DNA from: CAXSEF01 sp964236585
GTDB lineage: Bacteria; Pseudomonadota; Alphaproteobacteria; Acetobacterales; Acetobacteraceae
Direction of reading: 5' to 3'
Assembly: GCA_964236585.1 (NCBI GenBank)
Contig: CAXSFE010000002.1
Location: 31,982 to 95,981, forward strand
Length of the DNA stretch: 64,000 nt
Below, in pieces: positions 54,996 to 62,934 of the stretch. Below the pieces are notes generated by a model, which saw only the letters and a list, made by a program, of their open reading frames with translations, searched no databases and had not been told where the DNA came from. The stretch's first letter is position 1. Each line of letters starts with the position of its first letter. Made by a program: the position numbers and the translations under genes.

Positions 54996-57146
54996 ATGTC
55001 GCCGCCGTTTCGTGGGGTGATGTGCATGGCTGCGACGCTGGTGTTCCTTGGCGCGACCTCGGCAAACGACAGCCAACTGTTCGAGCTCGGAGGCACGGGG
55101 CCGGCGGCGGTTGACCTTGCCGGCTATCCGGTGGGCGGGAGCCCTGTCGCCGACCTGACTCCGTTCGCCAGCGGCCTCTACTTCAACGGCGGGAATGGCA
55201 CCGACACCGGCCTGTGGGTGCTGCACGGCGCCTCTGCGCCCGCGGTCTCCCTCACCGCGGGGCTGTCGCCCGACCTCGATCCGACGAACCTGACGGTCGT
55301 CGGCGCCACGCTGTTCTTCAGCGGCCTGGACCCGGCGGGGGATGTCGACCTCTACGTCAGCAACGGCACCTCGGCGGGAACGGCGTCTGTGCTGCCGGCT
55401 GGCGCGGCGGCCTCGGGCCTGGCGCCGAACTGGTTCGCGAGCCTTGGCGGGATGCTGTACTTCTCCGGCCGCGACAGCAGCGGCAACGCGGACCTGTGGG
55501 TGTCCGACGGGACCTCGGCCGGCACGGCCGCGCTCGCCGTGGCCAACACCGACACGCAGAACCTCGGCGGCTTCGGACCGGGCCTCGACCCGACCAACCT
55601 CGCCGTGGCGAACGGGAAGATCTTCTTCTCCGGCTACGACGCCGCGGGCACGAACACGCTCTGGGTGTCCGACGGCACCGCCGCCGGCACGGCGGAGATC
55701 CTGGCCGCCGGGGCAGCGTCCGCAGGCCTGGCGCCGACCACCTCGAACATCGCGGCGTTCGCCGGCAAGGCCTGGTTCGCCGGCACCGACTCCGCCGGCC
55801 GTGTCGATCTCTGGTCCAGCGACGGTACCGCCGCCGGCACCACCGCGCTGGCGATCGCCGGTGCCGGCTCCGGGGGTGTCACCCCGGTCTCGCTCACCGT
55901 GTTCGACGGCGCGCTCTACTTCGGCGGCGTTGCCGCAGATGGCACCGCGGGGCTGTGGAGGTCGGACGGCACGGCCGCCGGCACCACGGAGCTTGCGGTC
56001 GCCCTTGCCGGGACGAGCGGCCTGTCGCCCGTGGCCGTCGACTCGTCCGACAGCCCGGACGTGGCGATGACGGTGTTCAACGGCGCGCTGTATTTCGCCG
56101 GCACCGGCGCGGACGGCACCTCGGACCTGTGGACCTCGGACGGCACCGCCGCCGGCACGGTCCCCGTCAGCGTCGCGGGTGCGGCCGCCTCCGGCCTGCT
56201 TCCCTCGGATTTTTCCGTGGTCGACCTGGCCGCAGCCGCGGGCACGGTGCCGGCGGCGACCGGCACCCCTGCCGCGCCGGTCACCGCCCTGCCGGCCGGA
56301 ACCGGGACGGGCACCGTCGTCACCACGGTGGCCGGCGGGTCCGGCAGCCTGTTCCTGACCCCGACCGGCGGCCAGAGCCTGGTGACCACGACGGCCAGCG
56401 GCAGCGACACGGTCGACAGCCGGGGCACCGACACGATCAACGCGGGCGGCGGCAGCACGGTCGTCTACGCGTCGGGTGCAACGGCGACGGTGAACGGCGG
56501 TGCGGGCACGCTGGTGTTCGTGGCGGGTGCGGGCAACTACACCGCGGGCGGCGGCGCGGGCGTGGACTTCCTGTATGGCGGCGCCGGCAGCGATGTGCTG
56601 ACCGGCGCCGCCGGCGTCAGCAGCATCCTGGTCGCCGGCTTCGGCAACACTACGCTGATGGGTGGGGCGGGCAGTGCGGCGCTGATGTATGGCGGCGAGG
56701 GCAGCAGCAGCTTCACCGGCAGCGCGGGCGGCGGCGACACGATGGTGGGCGGCGGCGGCGGCAACACCTACTTCATGACGAATGGCGACATCGCGTTCGG
56801 CGGCCCGACCGGGCCGGACGTGTTCAATGCCGGCACCGGCTCCGCGCTGATCGTCGAGGGCCCTGGCGCCACCGACGTCGTGCTGGGCAGGGGTGCCGCC
56901 ACGGCGTTCGCCGGGAGCGGGTCCGACACCTACACCGTCACGCAGGGCGTGGGCGGCAGCGCGGCCATCATCGGGTTCAAGGCCGGCGACCACATCGCCC
57001 TGTCGGGCTACGCGGCGCAGGAGGCAGGCAGCGCACTCGGCCATGCGACCGTCGGATCGTTCGGCACCTCGCTGCATCTCTCCGACGGCACCGAGGTCAC
57101 GCTGTTCGGCGTCACGCTCACGGCCGCGGCGATCACCACGTCCTAG
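54996..57146 (+). CDS. ELWxxDGTxxGT-repeat and RTX-like exported protein
   Basis: 716 residues. About seven degenerate repeats of the form LWVSDGTSAGT spaced about 50-60 residues apart fill residues 60-400; a Thr/Ala/Val-rich linker follows, then glycine-rich RTX-like calcium repeats (GGAGSD, GGAGSAALMYGGEGSSSFTG, GGGGGNTYF) and a C-terminal type I secretion signal-like end (GTSLHLSDGTEVTLFGVTL). There is no Sec signal. Such proteins are secreted by type I systems and act as adhesins or matrix components. Starts at ATG 54996 or 55026. Flanked by inverted AT-rich elements; secretion genes are not adjacent. Confidence 0.8.
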   Translation: MSPPFRGVMCMAATLVFLGATSANDSQLFELGGTGPAAVDLAGYPVGGSPVADLTPFASGLYFNGGNGTDTGLWVLHGASAPAVSLTAGLSPDLDPTNLTVVGATLFFSGLDPAGDVDLYVSNGTSAGTASVLPAGAAASGLAPNWFASLGGMLYFSGRDSSGNADLWVSDGTSAGTAALAVANTDTQNLGGFGPGLDPTNLAVANGKIFFSGYDAAGTNTLWVSDGTAAGTAEILAAGAASAGLAPTTSNIAAFAGKAWFAGTDSAGRVDLWSSDGTAAGTTALAIAGAGSGGVTPVSLTVFDGALYFGGVAADGTAGLWRSDGTAAGTTELAVALAGTSGLSPVAVDSSDSPDVAMTVFNGALYFAGTGADGTSDLWTSDGTAAGTVPVSVAGAAASGLLPSDFSVVDLAAAAGTVPAATGTPAAPVTALPAGTGTGTVVTTVAGGSGSLFLTPTGGQSLVTTTASGSDTVDSRGTDTINAGGGSTVVYASGATATVNGGAGTLVFVAGAGNYTAGGGAGVDFLYGGAGSDVLTGAAGVSSILVAGFGNTTLMGGAGSAALMYGGEGSSSFTGSAGGGDTMVGGGGGNTYFMTNGDIAFGGPTGPDVFNAGTGSALIVEGPGATDVVLGRGAATAFAGSGSDTYTVTQGVGGSAAIIGFKAGDHIALSGYAAQEAGSALGHATVGSFGTSLHLSDGTEVTLFGVTLTAAAITTS

Positions 57147-57193
57147 AGGCTGCTGCTGACCTCCCGGCTTCGGTTCCGCGTGCTGCGACAGAC

Positions 57194-57325
57194 AGAAAGC
57201 ATGTTCTTTCTTGAAAGAAAGAACCAAAGAACTTTGCCCACAAGGCTTTGGAACCAGCCGCAGGACCGTGATCTTACAGGCAAAGTCTTTTTGCTTCTTT
57301 TTCTTCAGAAAAAGAAGAGTCTTAC
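57194..57325 (-). repeat. AT-rich two-hairpin element, right copy (inverted)
   Basis: Reverse complement copy of the element at 54711. GTTCTTTCTTGAAAGAAAGAAC (22 bp hairpin), CAAAGAACTTTGCC, variable middle, AAAGTCTTTTTGCTTC and CTTCTTTTTC-TTCA-GAAAAAGAAG (57297-57320). The middle part differs from the left copy while the hairpins are nearly the same. Ends 229 bp before the next gene's stop. Confidence 0.88.
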
Positions 57326-57330
57326 TTTTC

Positions 57331-57554
57331 TGCGAGTACGGCATGGCGCCATTATATCCGCAAAGGCCTCCAGGCGTCGCCTGGGTCTTCCGGCTGGAAG
57401 CGGTCGAGCCCTGCCCAGGCCGTCCAAACGCCTGAAGTCTCCCGGGACCCCGTATGCAGACATGGGATCCCAGGAGGCTTCCTGGCGGGTTTGGAGGCAG
57501 GAGGTCCTGGGTCTGCGCCTGCGCCGCCGCCGTGGCCGCGGCGCAGGCACGCGC
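57331..57554. other. Gene-free region after the right AT-rich element
   Basis: Contains GC-rich segments (CCAGGAGGCTTCCTGG, CGGGTTTGGAGGCAGGAGG) that resemble decayed parts of the palindromic family, but no full copy. No coding frame supported. Confidence 0.35.
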
Positions 57555-59081
57555 CTAGTTGATCGCGGGCGGGAGGAGCTGGTTCTGCCGAAGCTGGTAG
57601 ATCCACTGCCGGAGGGACTTGCCCTGGACGACGTCGTCGAAGCGGTAGGGCGCGATGAACACCGAGGTCCGCACCTTCAGGCCGGGCTTGAGCGTGAAGA
57701 AGCCGTGGATCCCGAAGTAGGAGTTGTTGGCGGCGCTCTGGTTGGAAGCCTCGATGATCTTCGCCTCGTCGGAGAACGAGACGATGGTCACGCACTGGTG
57801 GCCCGAGTCGTCGCACATGCTGGCCCAGTCCTCGGTCATGGTGAAGTCCGAGCTGGTGCCGTCGTTGGTGCGTCCCGGGAAGGCGATGACGCCGTAGGCG
57901 CCCTGGGCGACCGAGGAGTGGCTGACGGGCTCGGCCATGGCGTTGTACGGGTTGGCGCCCTTGTAGTAGTAGATCTGGCTGCCGATCGCGCCGTGCGTGA
58001 AGATCGCCGGCAGCTCCTGGAAGTCCTGGAACATGGTGCGCAGGGTGTTGTCGCCGACGATGTCATAGGTGAGCTGGGCGAAGGGGCCGATCACCTGCGA
58101 GGTCTGGGTCCAGGTCAGGCCCGGGACGTTGGTGCTCTTGGAGTAGTTGTTCGGGGCGGTCTTCGTCACCGCGACGTAGCCTTTCGCGGGCGAGGTCGTG
58201 GTGTCGACGTAGTTGTTCGGGTCGCCGTACCAGCAGTTCAGCGACACGGCCTGCACCGGGTTGAAGCCGGCGCCGGCGTCCTGGCCGGCGTTGGCGCAGC
58301 CGACCTCGTGGACGTCGTCGCTGACGTTGTCCATGGCGAGCTCCTCGTGGCACGGCTCGTTGGCGGCGGGATGCTTGGCCTTGCAGGCCGCCTCGGTCGG
58401 GTAGGGGGTGTTGTCCCAGCCGGAGGTGTTGGGCGGCAGGAACGCCTGGTCGGGGTTGAAGGCGAACCAGCCCCTGGGCGCGGTGGACGGGGCGTAGCCG
58501 AGGTCGTCGCCGTAGAGCGCCATCTGCACGGCGCCGCCCGGGTTCTGCTGGATGCGGTCCATCTTGTCCGTGCCGTACAGCTCGAACACCGTGCCGCCAA
58601 AGCGGCGGTTGACGCCGAGGCGGACGTAGTCGTTGTACTGGTAGACCGTGTCGGCGGTGCGGCGCGCCATGTAGCCGGCCCAGCCGCACCAGTCCATGTT
58701 GGTGAGCAGTCCGCTGGCGCCGGTGTCGCCCTGCATCTGGTTGTGGCAGTCGACCGGGGCGAACTTCGTCTCGTCGACGTGCGCCTTGCCGGTCTGGTTG
58801 CACGACACCAGCGCGCTGGCCGGAGCGGGCGAGGAGCATGACGTTCCGCCCGACACCGACAGGCACTGCGACAGCCGGTTGACCTGGGCCTTGCACCAGG
58901 CGGCGCCGGTGCGGCCGGCCGACGTCGCGAACACCTGGGTGACCGTGCCGTAGCCGAACGGAGCGATGACGTTGGGCTGCGCAGCCACCGGCGCCTGGTC
59001 GATGAACGCCGCGCGGCCGGGGACGGCACTCGTCGCCAGCAGGGCCACTGACGCCGCCGTGGTGCAGAGCAGGCTTTTCAC
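57555..59081 (-). CDS. Large Cys-rich exported hypothetical protein
   Basis: 508 residues with a signal peptide (MKSLLCTTAASVALLATSAVPGRA). Mature part starts AFIDQAPVAAQPNVIAPFGYG and holds many Cys residues (WCKAQ, QCLSVSGGTSC, SCNQTG, DCHNQ, WCGWAG, CKAKHPAANEPCH, GCANAG, NCWYG, MCDDSGHQC), which suggests several disulphides and a periplasmic or extracellular place. Many aromatic and Asn/Asp residues, few charges. No known family or catalytic motif recognised. GTG start with CGGAGACCC upstream. Preceded by a TTAA-N7-TTAG box and a small palindrome. Confidence 0.7.
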   Translation of the reverse strand: MKSLLCTTAASVALLATSAVPGRAAFIDQAPVAAQPNVIAPFGYGTVTQVFATSAGRTGAAWCKAQVNRLSQCLSVSGGTSCSSPAPASALVSCNQTGKAHVDETKFAPVDCHNQMQGDTGASGLLTNMDWCGWAGYMARRTADTVYQYNDYVRLGVNRRFGGTVFELYGTDKMDRIQQNPGGAVQMALYGDDLGYAPSTAPRGWFAFNPDQAFLPPNTSGWDNTPYPTEAACKAKHPAANEPCHEELAMDNVSDDVHEVGCANAGQDAGAGFNPVQAVSLNCWYGDPNNYVDTTTSPAKGYVAVTKTAPNNYSKSTNVPGLTWTQTSQVIGPFAQLTYDIVGDNTLRTMFQDFQELPAIFTHGAIGSQIYYYKGANPYNAMAEPVSHSSVAQGAYGVIAFPGRTNDGTSSDFTMTEDWASMCDDSGHQCVTIVSFSDEAKIIEASNQSAANNSYFGIHGFFTLKPGLKVRTSVFIAPYRFDDVVQGKSLRQWIYQLRQNQLLPPAIN

Positions 59082-59134
59082 GATGCGGGTCTCCGTAACG
59101 GGTTTGTGATCACCCGGAACCTGCCCGACCCGAT

Positions 59135-59149
59135 CTAAAATATGATTAA
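59135..59149 (-). promoter_or_regulatory. TTAA-N7-TTAG box (CtrA-site-like), site 3
   Basis: On the minus strand TTAATCATATTTTAG, 54-68 bp before the GTG of the Cys-rich exported protein. Directly upstream (relative to the gene) is the palindrome at 59151-59167. Confidence 0.42.
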
Positions 59150-59150
59150 C

Positions 59151-59167
59151 GTCTCTTCACAAGAGAC
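59151..59167. promoter_or_regulatory. Short palindrome upstream of the Cys-rich protein gene
   Basis: GTCTCTTCACAAGAGAC: 7-bp arms with a CAC loop, adjacent to site 3 of the TTAA-N7-TTAG boxes. Candidate operator. The following 263 bp to about 59430 hold no supported gene. Confidence 0.4.
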
Positions 59168-59431
59168 AACTTCCTGTCATCGCGCATCCTTCGCCTGCGG
59201 CCGTGCATGCGCCTGGGATGGCCGCCCACGACACCCGGCAGGCGATCCGGTGACCTGGATGCGCCCGGTTTGCCGGCCTTCGAGGCCGACTTGCCGAGGC
59301 CTGCCTGCGCGTGACCGGTCCGAGACCGGGCGGCAGGATCTCCGGTTGCGGCGTGCCGGAGTGCTCCGTGCGGCGGGCAGCGTGGCGTCGCGGATGCCCT
59401 TGCGCTCTCCGGCACCGCGACGCTGCGGCCC

Positions 59432-59473
59432 AGACCGGGGGCTCAGACCCGGGGGCTCAGACCGGGGGCTCGC
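59432..59473. repeat. Short tandem repeat at the end of the cinA-like gene
   Basis: Three near copies of CAGACCGGGGGCT (one with an extra C) in a row. The stop codon of the minus-strand CinA-like gene lies inside the repeat, so repeat-number change could alter the C-terminus. Confidence 0.7.
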
Positions 59474-60209
59474 CCTCGACCGCGTCCAGGCCCTGCGCCC
59501 GGATGATCTCCGCCGCCTCGGCGATCACCGCGTCGAGCAGCGAAGGGTTGGTGCCCTTGGCCACCAGCGCCACGCCGTTCGCGTCGCCCCGGTGGTAGGG
59601 GTAGCTGCCCAGGTCCACGGACGGGTGGCGGTCCTGCAGCGCGCCGAGCGGTGCTGCGATCGTGCCCTCCATCAGGCCGGCGGCGTGCACGGTGCGCGAC
59701 GCCACCGGCACCCCGCCCGGCAGCCGCGGCTCCAGCCAGTCGAACATCGCCTGCATGATCCTCGGCACGCCGGCCATGACGTGGACGTTGCCGATGGTGA
59801 AGCCGGGCGCCACGGAGACGACGTTCTCGATCAGCGTGGCGCCGCGCGGCAGGGTGGCCATGCGCTGGCGGGCGGCGTTGAACTCGCCCGGCCTGTAGTG
59901 GCGCTCCAGCAGCGCCCAGGCCTCGGGGTGGGGCTCCCAGGGCACGCCGAACGCCGCGGCCACGCACTCGCTGGTGATGTCGTCGTGGGTCGGGCCGATG
60001 CCGCCGGTGGTGAAGACGTGGTCGAAGCGGGGGCGGGTGTCGTTCAGCGTGGCGACGATGGTGGCTGCGACGTCGGGGATCACCCGGACCTCGCGCAGCG
60101 GCAGGCCGATCGCGCCGAGGCGCTGCGCCAGGAAGCGGATGTTGGCGTCCTGGGTGCGGCCGGAGAGGACCTCGTTGCCGATGACCAGGAGGCAGGCGGT
60201 GGGGTTCAT
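59457..60209 (-). CDS. CinA-like molybdopterin-binding-fold protein
   Basis: 250 residues, only the N-terminal MoCF/CinA domain: CLLVIGNEVLSGRTQDANIRFLAQRLG, RVIPDVAATIVATL, VFTTGGIGPTHDDITSECVAAAFG and the MAGVPRIMQAMFD end region. The C-terminal nicotinamide-nucleotide amidase domain of full CinA is absent, so an ADP-ribose/NMN-related pyrophosphatase role is possible. Called competence/damage-inducible protein A by family. ATG at 60209 by fit. A hairpin element follows upstream of it. Confidence 0.88.
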   Translation of the reverse strand: MNPTACLLVIGNEVLSGRTQDANIRFLAQRLGAIGLPLREVRVIPDVAATIVATLNDTRPRFDHVFTTGGIGPTHDDITSECVAAAFGVPWEPHPEAWALLERHYRPGEFNAARQRMATLPRGATLIENVVSVAPGFTIGNVHVMAGVPRIMQAMFDWLEPRLPGGVPVASRTVHAAGLMEGTIAAPLGALQDRHPSVDLGSYPYHRGDANGVALVAKGTNPSLLDAVIAEAAEIIRAQGLDAVEGEPPV

Positions 60210-60237
60210 GGGCGGCTCCGGGCGGGGAAGGGAAGGA

Positions 60238-60361
60238 AGCAAGGCCGGGCTCTGCCCGGACCCGCAAAGGGCCCGAGGCCCTTTGATCCCGCTACTTAAG
60301 TATAGGATTCCAAAGGCGAGCCTTTGGCGGGGTCCAGGGGCAGAGCCCCTGGCCTTGCTTG
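60238..60361. repeat. GC-rich multi-hairpin intergenic element, copy 16
   Basis: Between the CinA-like start and the stop of the GNAT-MutT gene. Model copy: CCGGGCTCTGCCCGG, CAAAGGGCCCGAGGCCCTTTG (21 bp), centre TACTTAAGTA, CCAAAGGCGAGCCTTTGG, CCAGGGGCAGAGCCCCTGG; ends 8 bp from the stop. Confidence 0.93.
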
Positions 60362-60369
60362 CTTGTGGG

Positions 60370-61458
60370 TCAGAGCAGGTCCCGCAGCAGCGGCACCAGC
60401 GGTTTGTCCGCGGGCGGCATGTCGTACTCGGCGAGGCGGTCCGCACGCACCCAGGCCATCGCCTGTCCCTCGCGCGGCTGCACGAAGCCTTTCCAGCGGC
60501 GGCAGACGTAGAGCGGCATCAGCAGGTGGAAGCGTGTGTAGTCGTGGCTGGCGAAGGCGAACGGGGCGAGGCAGGCCTGGGCCACGTCGATGCCGAGCTC
60601 CTCGCGCAGCTCGCGGATGAGGGCGGCCTCCGGGGTCTCGCCCGGCTCCAGCTTGCCGCCGGGGAACTCCCACAGCCCGGCCATTGAGCGGCCCTCCGGG
60701 CGTCGGGTCAGCAGCACGCGGCTATCGCTGTCGATGAGCGCGCAGGCGGCGACCAGCAGCAGCGTCGACCCGCCGTGCGGCGCGGGTGCGGACACGGCAG
60801 CGGCAGCGGCGGCGGGGGCGGGCTGGTCCGCGGCGAACAGGTCGTCGCGGGTTGCGGCGAAGCGGGCGACGTCGACCGTGCCGCCGCGGGCGAGGAACGG
60901 CTCGCGCCCCTCGCCTGCGGCCTGGAAGCCGATGCGGCGCAGCACCGCGGCGGAGGCGAGGTTGTCTGTGGCGGCGTGGGCCTCGAGGCGGTCGAGGTCG
61001 AGGTTGGCGAGCGCCCAGCGCGCCAGCCGGCCCGCCGCCTCGGTGGCGACGCCGTGGCCCCAGAACTTGCGCCCGACCCAGTAGCCGAGGTGGCCGACGC
61101 GGCGCTGCGCGTCCAGGCGCAGGCCGACGCAGCCGATCAGCAGCTCGCGCCCGTCCTCCTCGCCGGTGATGACCAGGTGGCAGGCGCGGCCGCCGGCCAG
61201 CTCCTCGGCAGCGCGAACGATCCAGGCGTCGGCGGCCGTCTTCGGGTAGGGGAACGGCAGGCGCGAGAGCATGCGCACCACCGCCCAGTCGTTGACCAGG
61301 CGGAAGATCGCGTCCGCGTCCGACGCGACCGGGGGACGCAGGCGGAGCCGTTCCGTAACCAGGGGCGCGAAGCCGGCGCCGAGGCCGCCTGCGGGTGCCG
61401 CGTCCGGAGCGGCCGGCAGGGCGGCGGCGTTCGCGTCGTCGGCCACGCCGTCCGTCAC
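60370..61458 (-). CDS. Fused GNAT acetyltransferase and MutT-type Nudix hydrolase
   Basis: About 362 residues from the GTG at 61458 (a second GTG at 61446). N-terminal RimJ/RimL-like acetyltransferase: TERLRLRPPVASDADAIFRL, GYWVGRKFWGHGVATEA and NLASAAVLRRIGFQAAGEG. An Ala/Pro linker leads to a Nudix domain with the box GKLEPGETPEAALIRELREE (G-x5-E-x7-REUxEExGU) and the LLTRRPEGRSMAGLWEFPGG start typical of MutT, which removes 8-oxo-dGTP. The acetylated substrate is unknown. It lies 77 bp after argJ; no good ATG exists in the gap, so the start is uncertain. Confidence 0.9.
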   Translation of the reverse strand: MTDGVADDANAAALPAAPDAAPAGGLGAGFAPLVTERLRLRPPVASDADAIFRLVNDWAVVRMLSRLPFPYPKTAADAWIVRAAEELAGGRACHLVITGEEDGRELLIGCVGLRLDAQRRVGHLGYWVGRKFWGHGVATEAAGRLARWALANLDLDRLEAHAATDNLASAAVLRRIGFQAAGEGREPFLARGGTVDVARFAATRDDLFAADQPAPAAAAAAVSAPAPHGGSTLLLVAACALIDSDSRVLLTRRPEGRSMAGLWEFPGGKLEPGETPEAALIRELREELGIDVAQACLAPFAFASHDYTRFHLLMPLYVCRRWKGFVQPREGQAMAWVRADRLAEYDMPPADKPLVPLLRDLL

Positions 61459-61535
61459 CGCGGGCGGTCCCGGGCCGGGTGCGGGCGGGCGGGCGGATGC
61501 TGTGCCGGCACGAGGGGTCCTTTCCGGCGCGGCCG

Positions 61536-62762
61536 TCAGCTCCGGTAGCTGCCGTTGATGTCGATGTAGCCGTGCGTGAGATCGCAGGTCCAGGCCGTGC
61601 CGCTGCCGCGGCCCAGGCCGAGGTCGACGGTGATCTCGACCTCGCGGCCCTTCATGTGGGCGACCACGGGCGTCTCGTCGTAGTCGGGCACGACGGCGCC
61701 GTCGCGGGCCATCCAGGTGCCGCCGACGGCGACGGAGAGGGTGTCGCGGTCCGCGGGCTCGCCGGACTTGCCGACGGCCATGACGATGCGGCCCCAGTTG
61801 GCGTCCTCGCCGGCGATCGCGGTCTTGACCAGCGGCGAGTTGGCGATGGCCATCGCCACGCGCTGCGCCGAGCGCTTCGAGACGGCGCCGGTGACGTCGA
61901 TGCGCACCAGCTTCTGCGCGCCCTCGCCGTCGCGCACCACCTGGATCGCCAGCTCCAGCAGCAGGTCGGCGAGCTGCTCGCGGAAGTCGCGCAGCACGTG
62001 GCCGCCGGCGTCTGGGACGTGCTTGTGCTCGGCCTGCGCGGTTGCGAACAGCAGCACGGTGTCGCTGGTCGAGGTGTCGGAGTCCACGGTGGTGCGGTTG
62101 AAGCTGGTTGCGACGCCCTTCGCCAGCGCGTCCTGCAGCGCCTGGGCCGGGATCCTCGCGTCGGTGGCGACGAAGCACAGCATGGTCGCCATGTCGGGCG
62201 CGATCATGCCGCTGCCCTTGGCGATGCCGGTGATGCGGACCTCGTGCTTCCCGATGCGCGCGATGCGGGTCGCGGCCTTGGGGAAGGTGTCGGTGGTCAT
62301 GATGCCGCGGGCCGCGTCCGCCCAGCCGTCAGGGCTGAGGCCGGCGTGCAGCGCGGGCAGGGCGGCCACGATGCGGGCGGGATCGAGCACCTCGCCGATC
62401 ACGCCAGTGGACGCGAGGAACACCTGACGCGGCTTGCAGTCGAGCAGCTCGGCGGCGGCCTCCGCGGTCGCGCGCGTGGTGTCGCGGCCGGCGCGGCCGG
62501 TGAACACGTTGGCGTTGCCCGCGTTGACCACGACGCCGCGGGCGTGGCCGCCCTTCAGCGCGTCGCGGCACCAGTCGATGGGCGCGCCCGGGCACTTGTT
62601 GCGGGTGAACACGCCGGCGGCGGAGGTGCCGGGGGCGAGCTCGATCATCACCAGGTCGGCACGGTTCTTGTAGCGGATGCCGGCCGCGGCGGCGCCGAGG
62701 CGCACCCCCGCCACGGGCGGCAGGTCCGGGAGCCCGATCGCGAGCGGCGAGAGGGTGGTCAC
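61536..62762 (-). CDS. argJ: Bifunctional ornithine acetyltransferase / N-acetylglutamate synthase
   Basis: 408 residues. Self-cleaving proenzyme: the nucleophile Thr lies in FLASTGVIGEVLD, and the family segments NKCPGAPIDWCRDAL, VVNAGNANVFTG, GIAKGSGMIAPDMATML, NSPLVKTAIAGEDANWGRIVMAVGKSG and the last YIDINGSYRS are intact. Recycles acetyl groups in arginine synthesis. GTG at 62762 (MTTLSPLAIGLPDLPP) chosen; upstream in-frame sequence is the intergenic element. Probably followed by the GNAT-MutT gene on the same message, as both are on the minus strand 77 bp apart. Confidence 0.96.
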   Translation of the reverse strand: MTTLSPLAIGLPDLPPVAGVRLGAAAAGIRYKNRADLVMIELAPGTSAAGVFTRNKCPGAPIDWCRDALKGGHARGVVVNAGNANVFTGRAGRDTTRATAEAAAELLDCKPRQVFLASTGVIGEVLDPARIVAALPALHAGLSPDGWADAARGIMTTDTFPKAATRIARIGKHEVRITGIAKGSGMIAPDMATMLCFVATDARIPAQALQDALAKGVATSFNRTTVDSDTSTSDTVLLFATAQAEHKHVPDAGGHVLRDFREQLADLLLELAIQVVRDGEGAQKLVRIDVTGAVSKRSAQRVAMAIANSPLVKTAIAGEDANWGRIVMAVGKSGEPADRDTLSVAVGGTWMARDGAVVPDYDETPVVAHMKGREVEITVDLGLGRGSGTAWTCDLTHGYIDINGSYRS

Positions 62763-62792
62763 AGGGGGGTGCGGCTGGAGAGAGCAGGCGAG

Positions 62793-62920
62793 CAAGGCTG
62801 GGCTCTGCCCAGACCCGCAAAGGGTCCGACGACCCTTTGATCCCTTGACTGAAGGGAAGCCATCCAAGGGGCTTCCCTTGGCGGGGTCCAGGGGCAGAGC
62901 CCCTGGCCTTCCTTGCTTCC
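62793..62920. repeat. GC-rich multi-hairpin intergenic element, copy 17
   Basis: Between the argJ start and the stop of the PPIase gene, ending 14 bp from it. Modules: CTGGGCTCTGCCCAG, a 22-bp stem CAAAGGGTCC/GACCCTTTG, centre GACTGAAGG (CTTAAG altered), CCAAGGGGCTTCCCTTGG, CCAGGGGCAGAGCCCCTGG. Confidence 0.92.
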
Positions 62921-62934
62921 CGCGCCGTGTGGCG

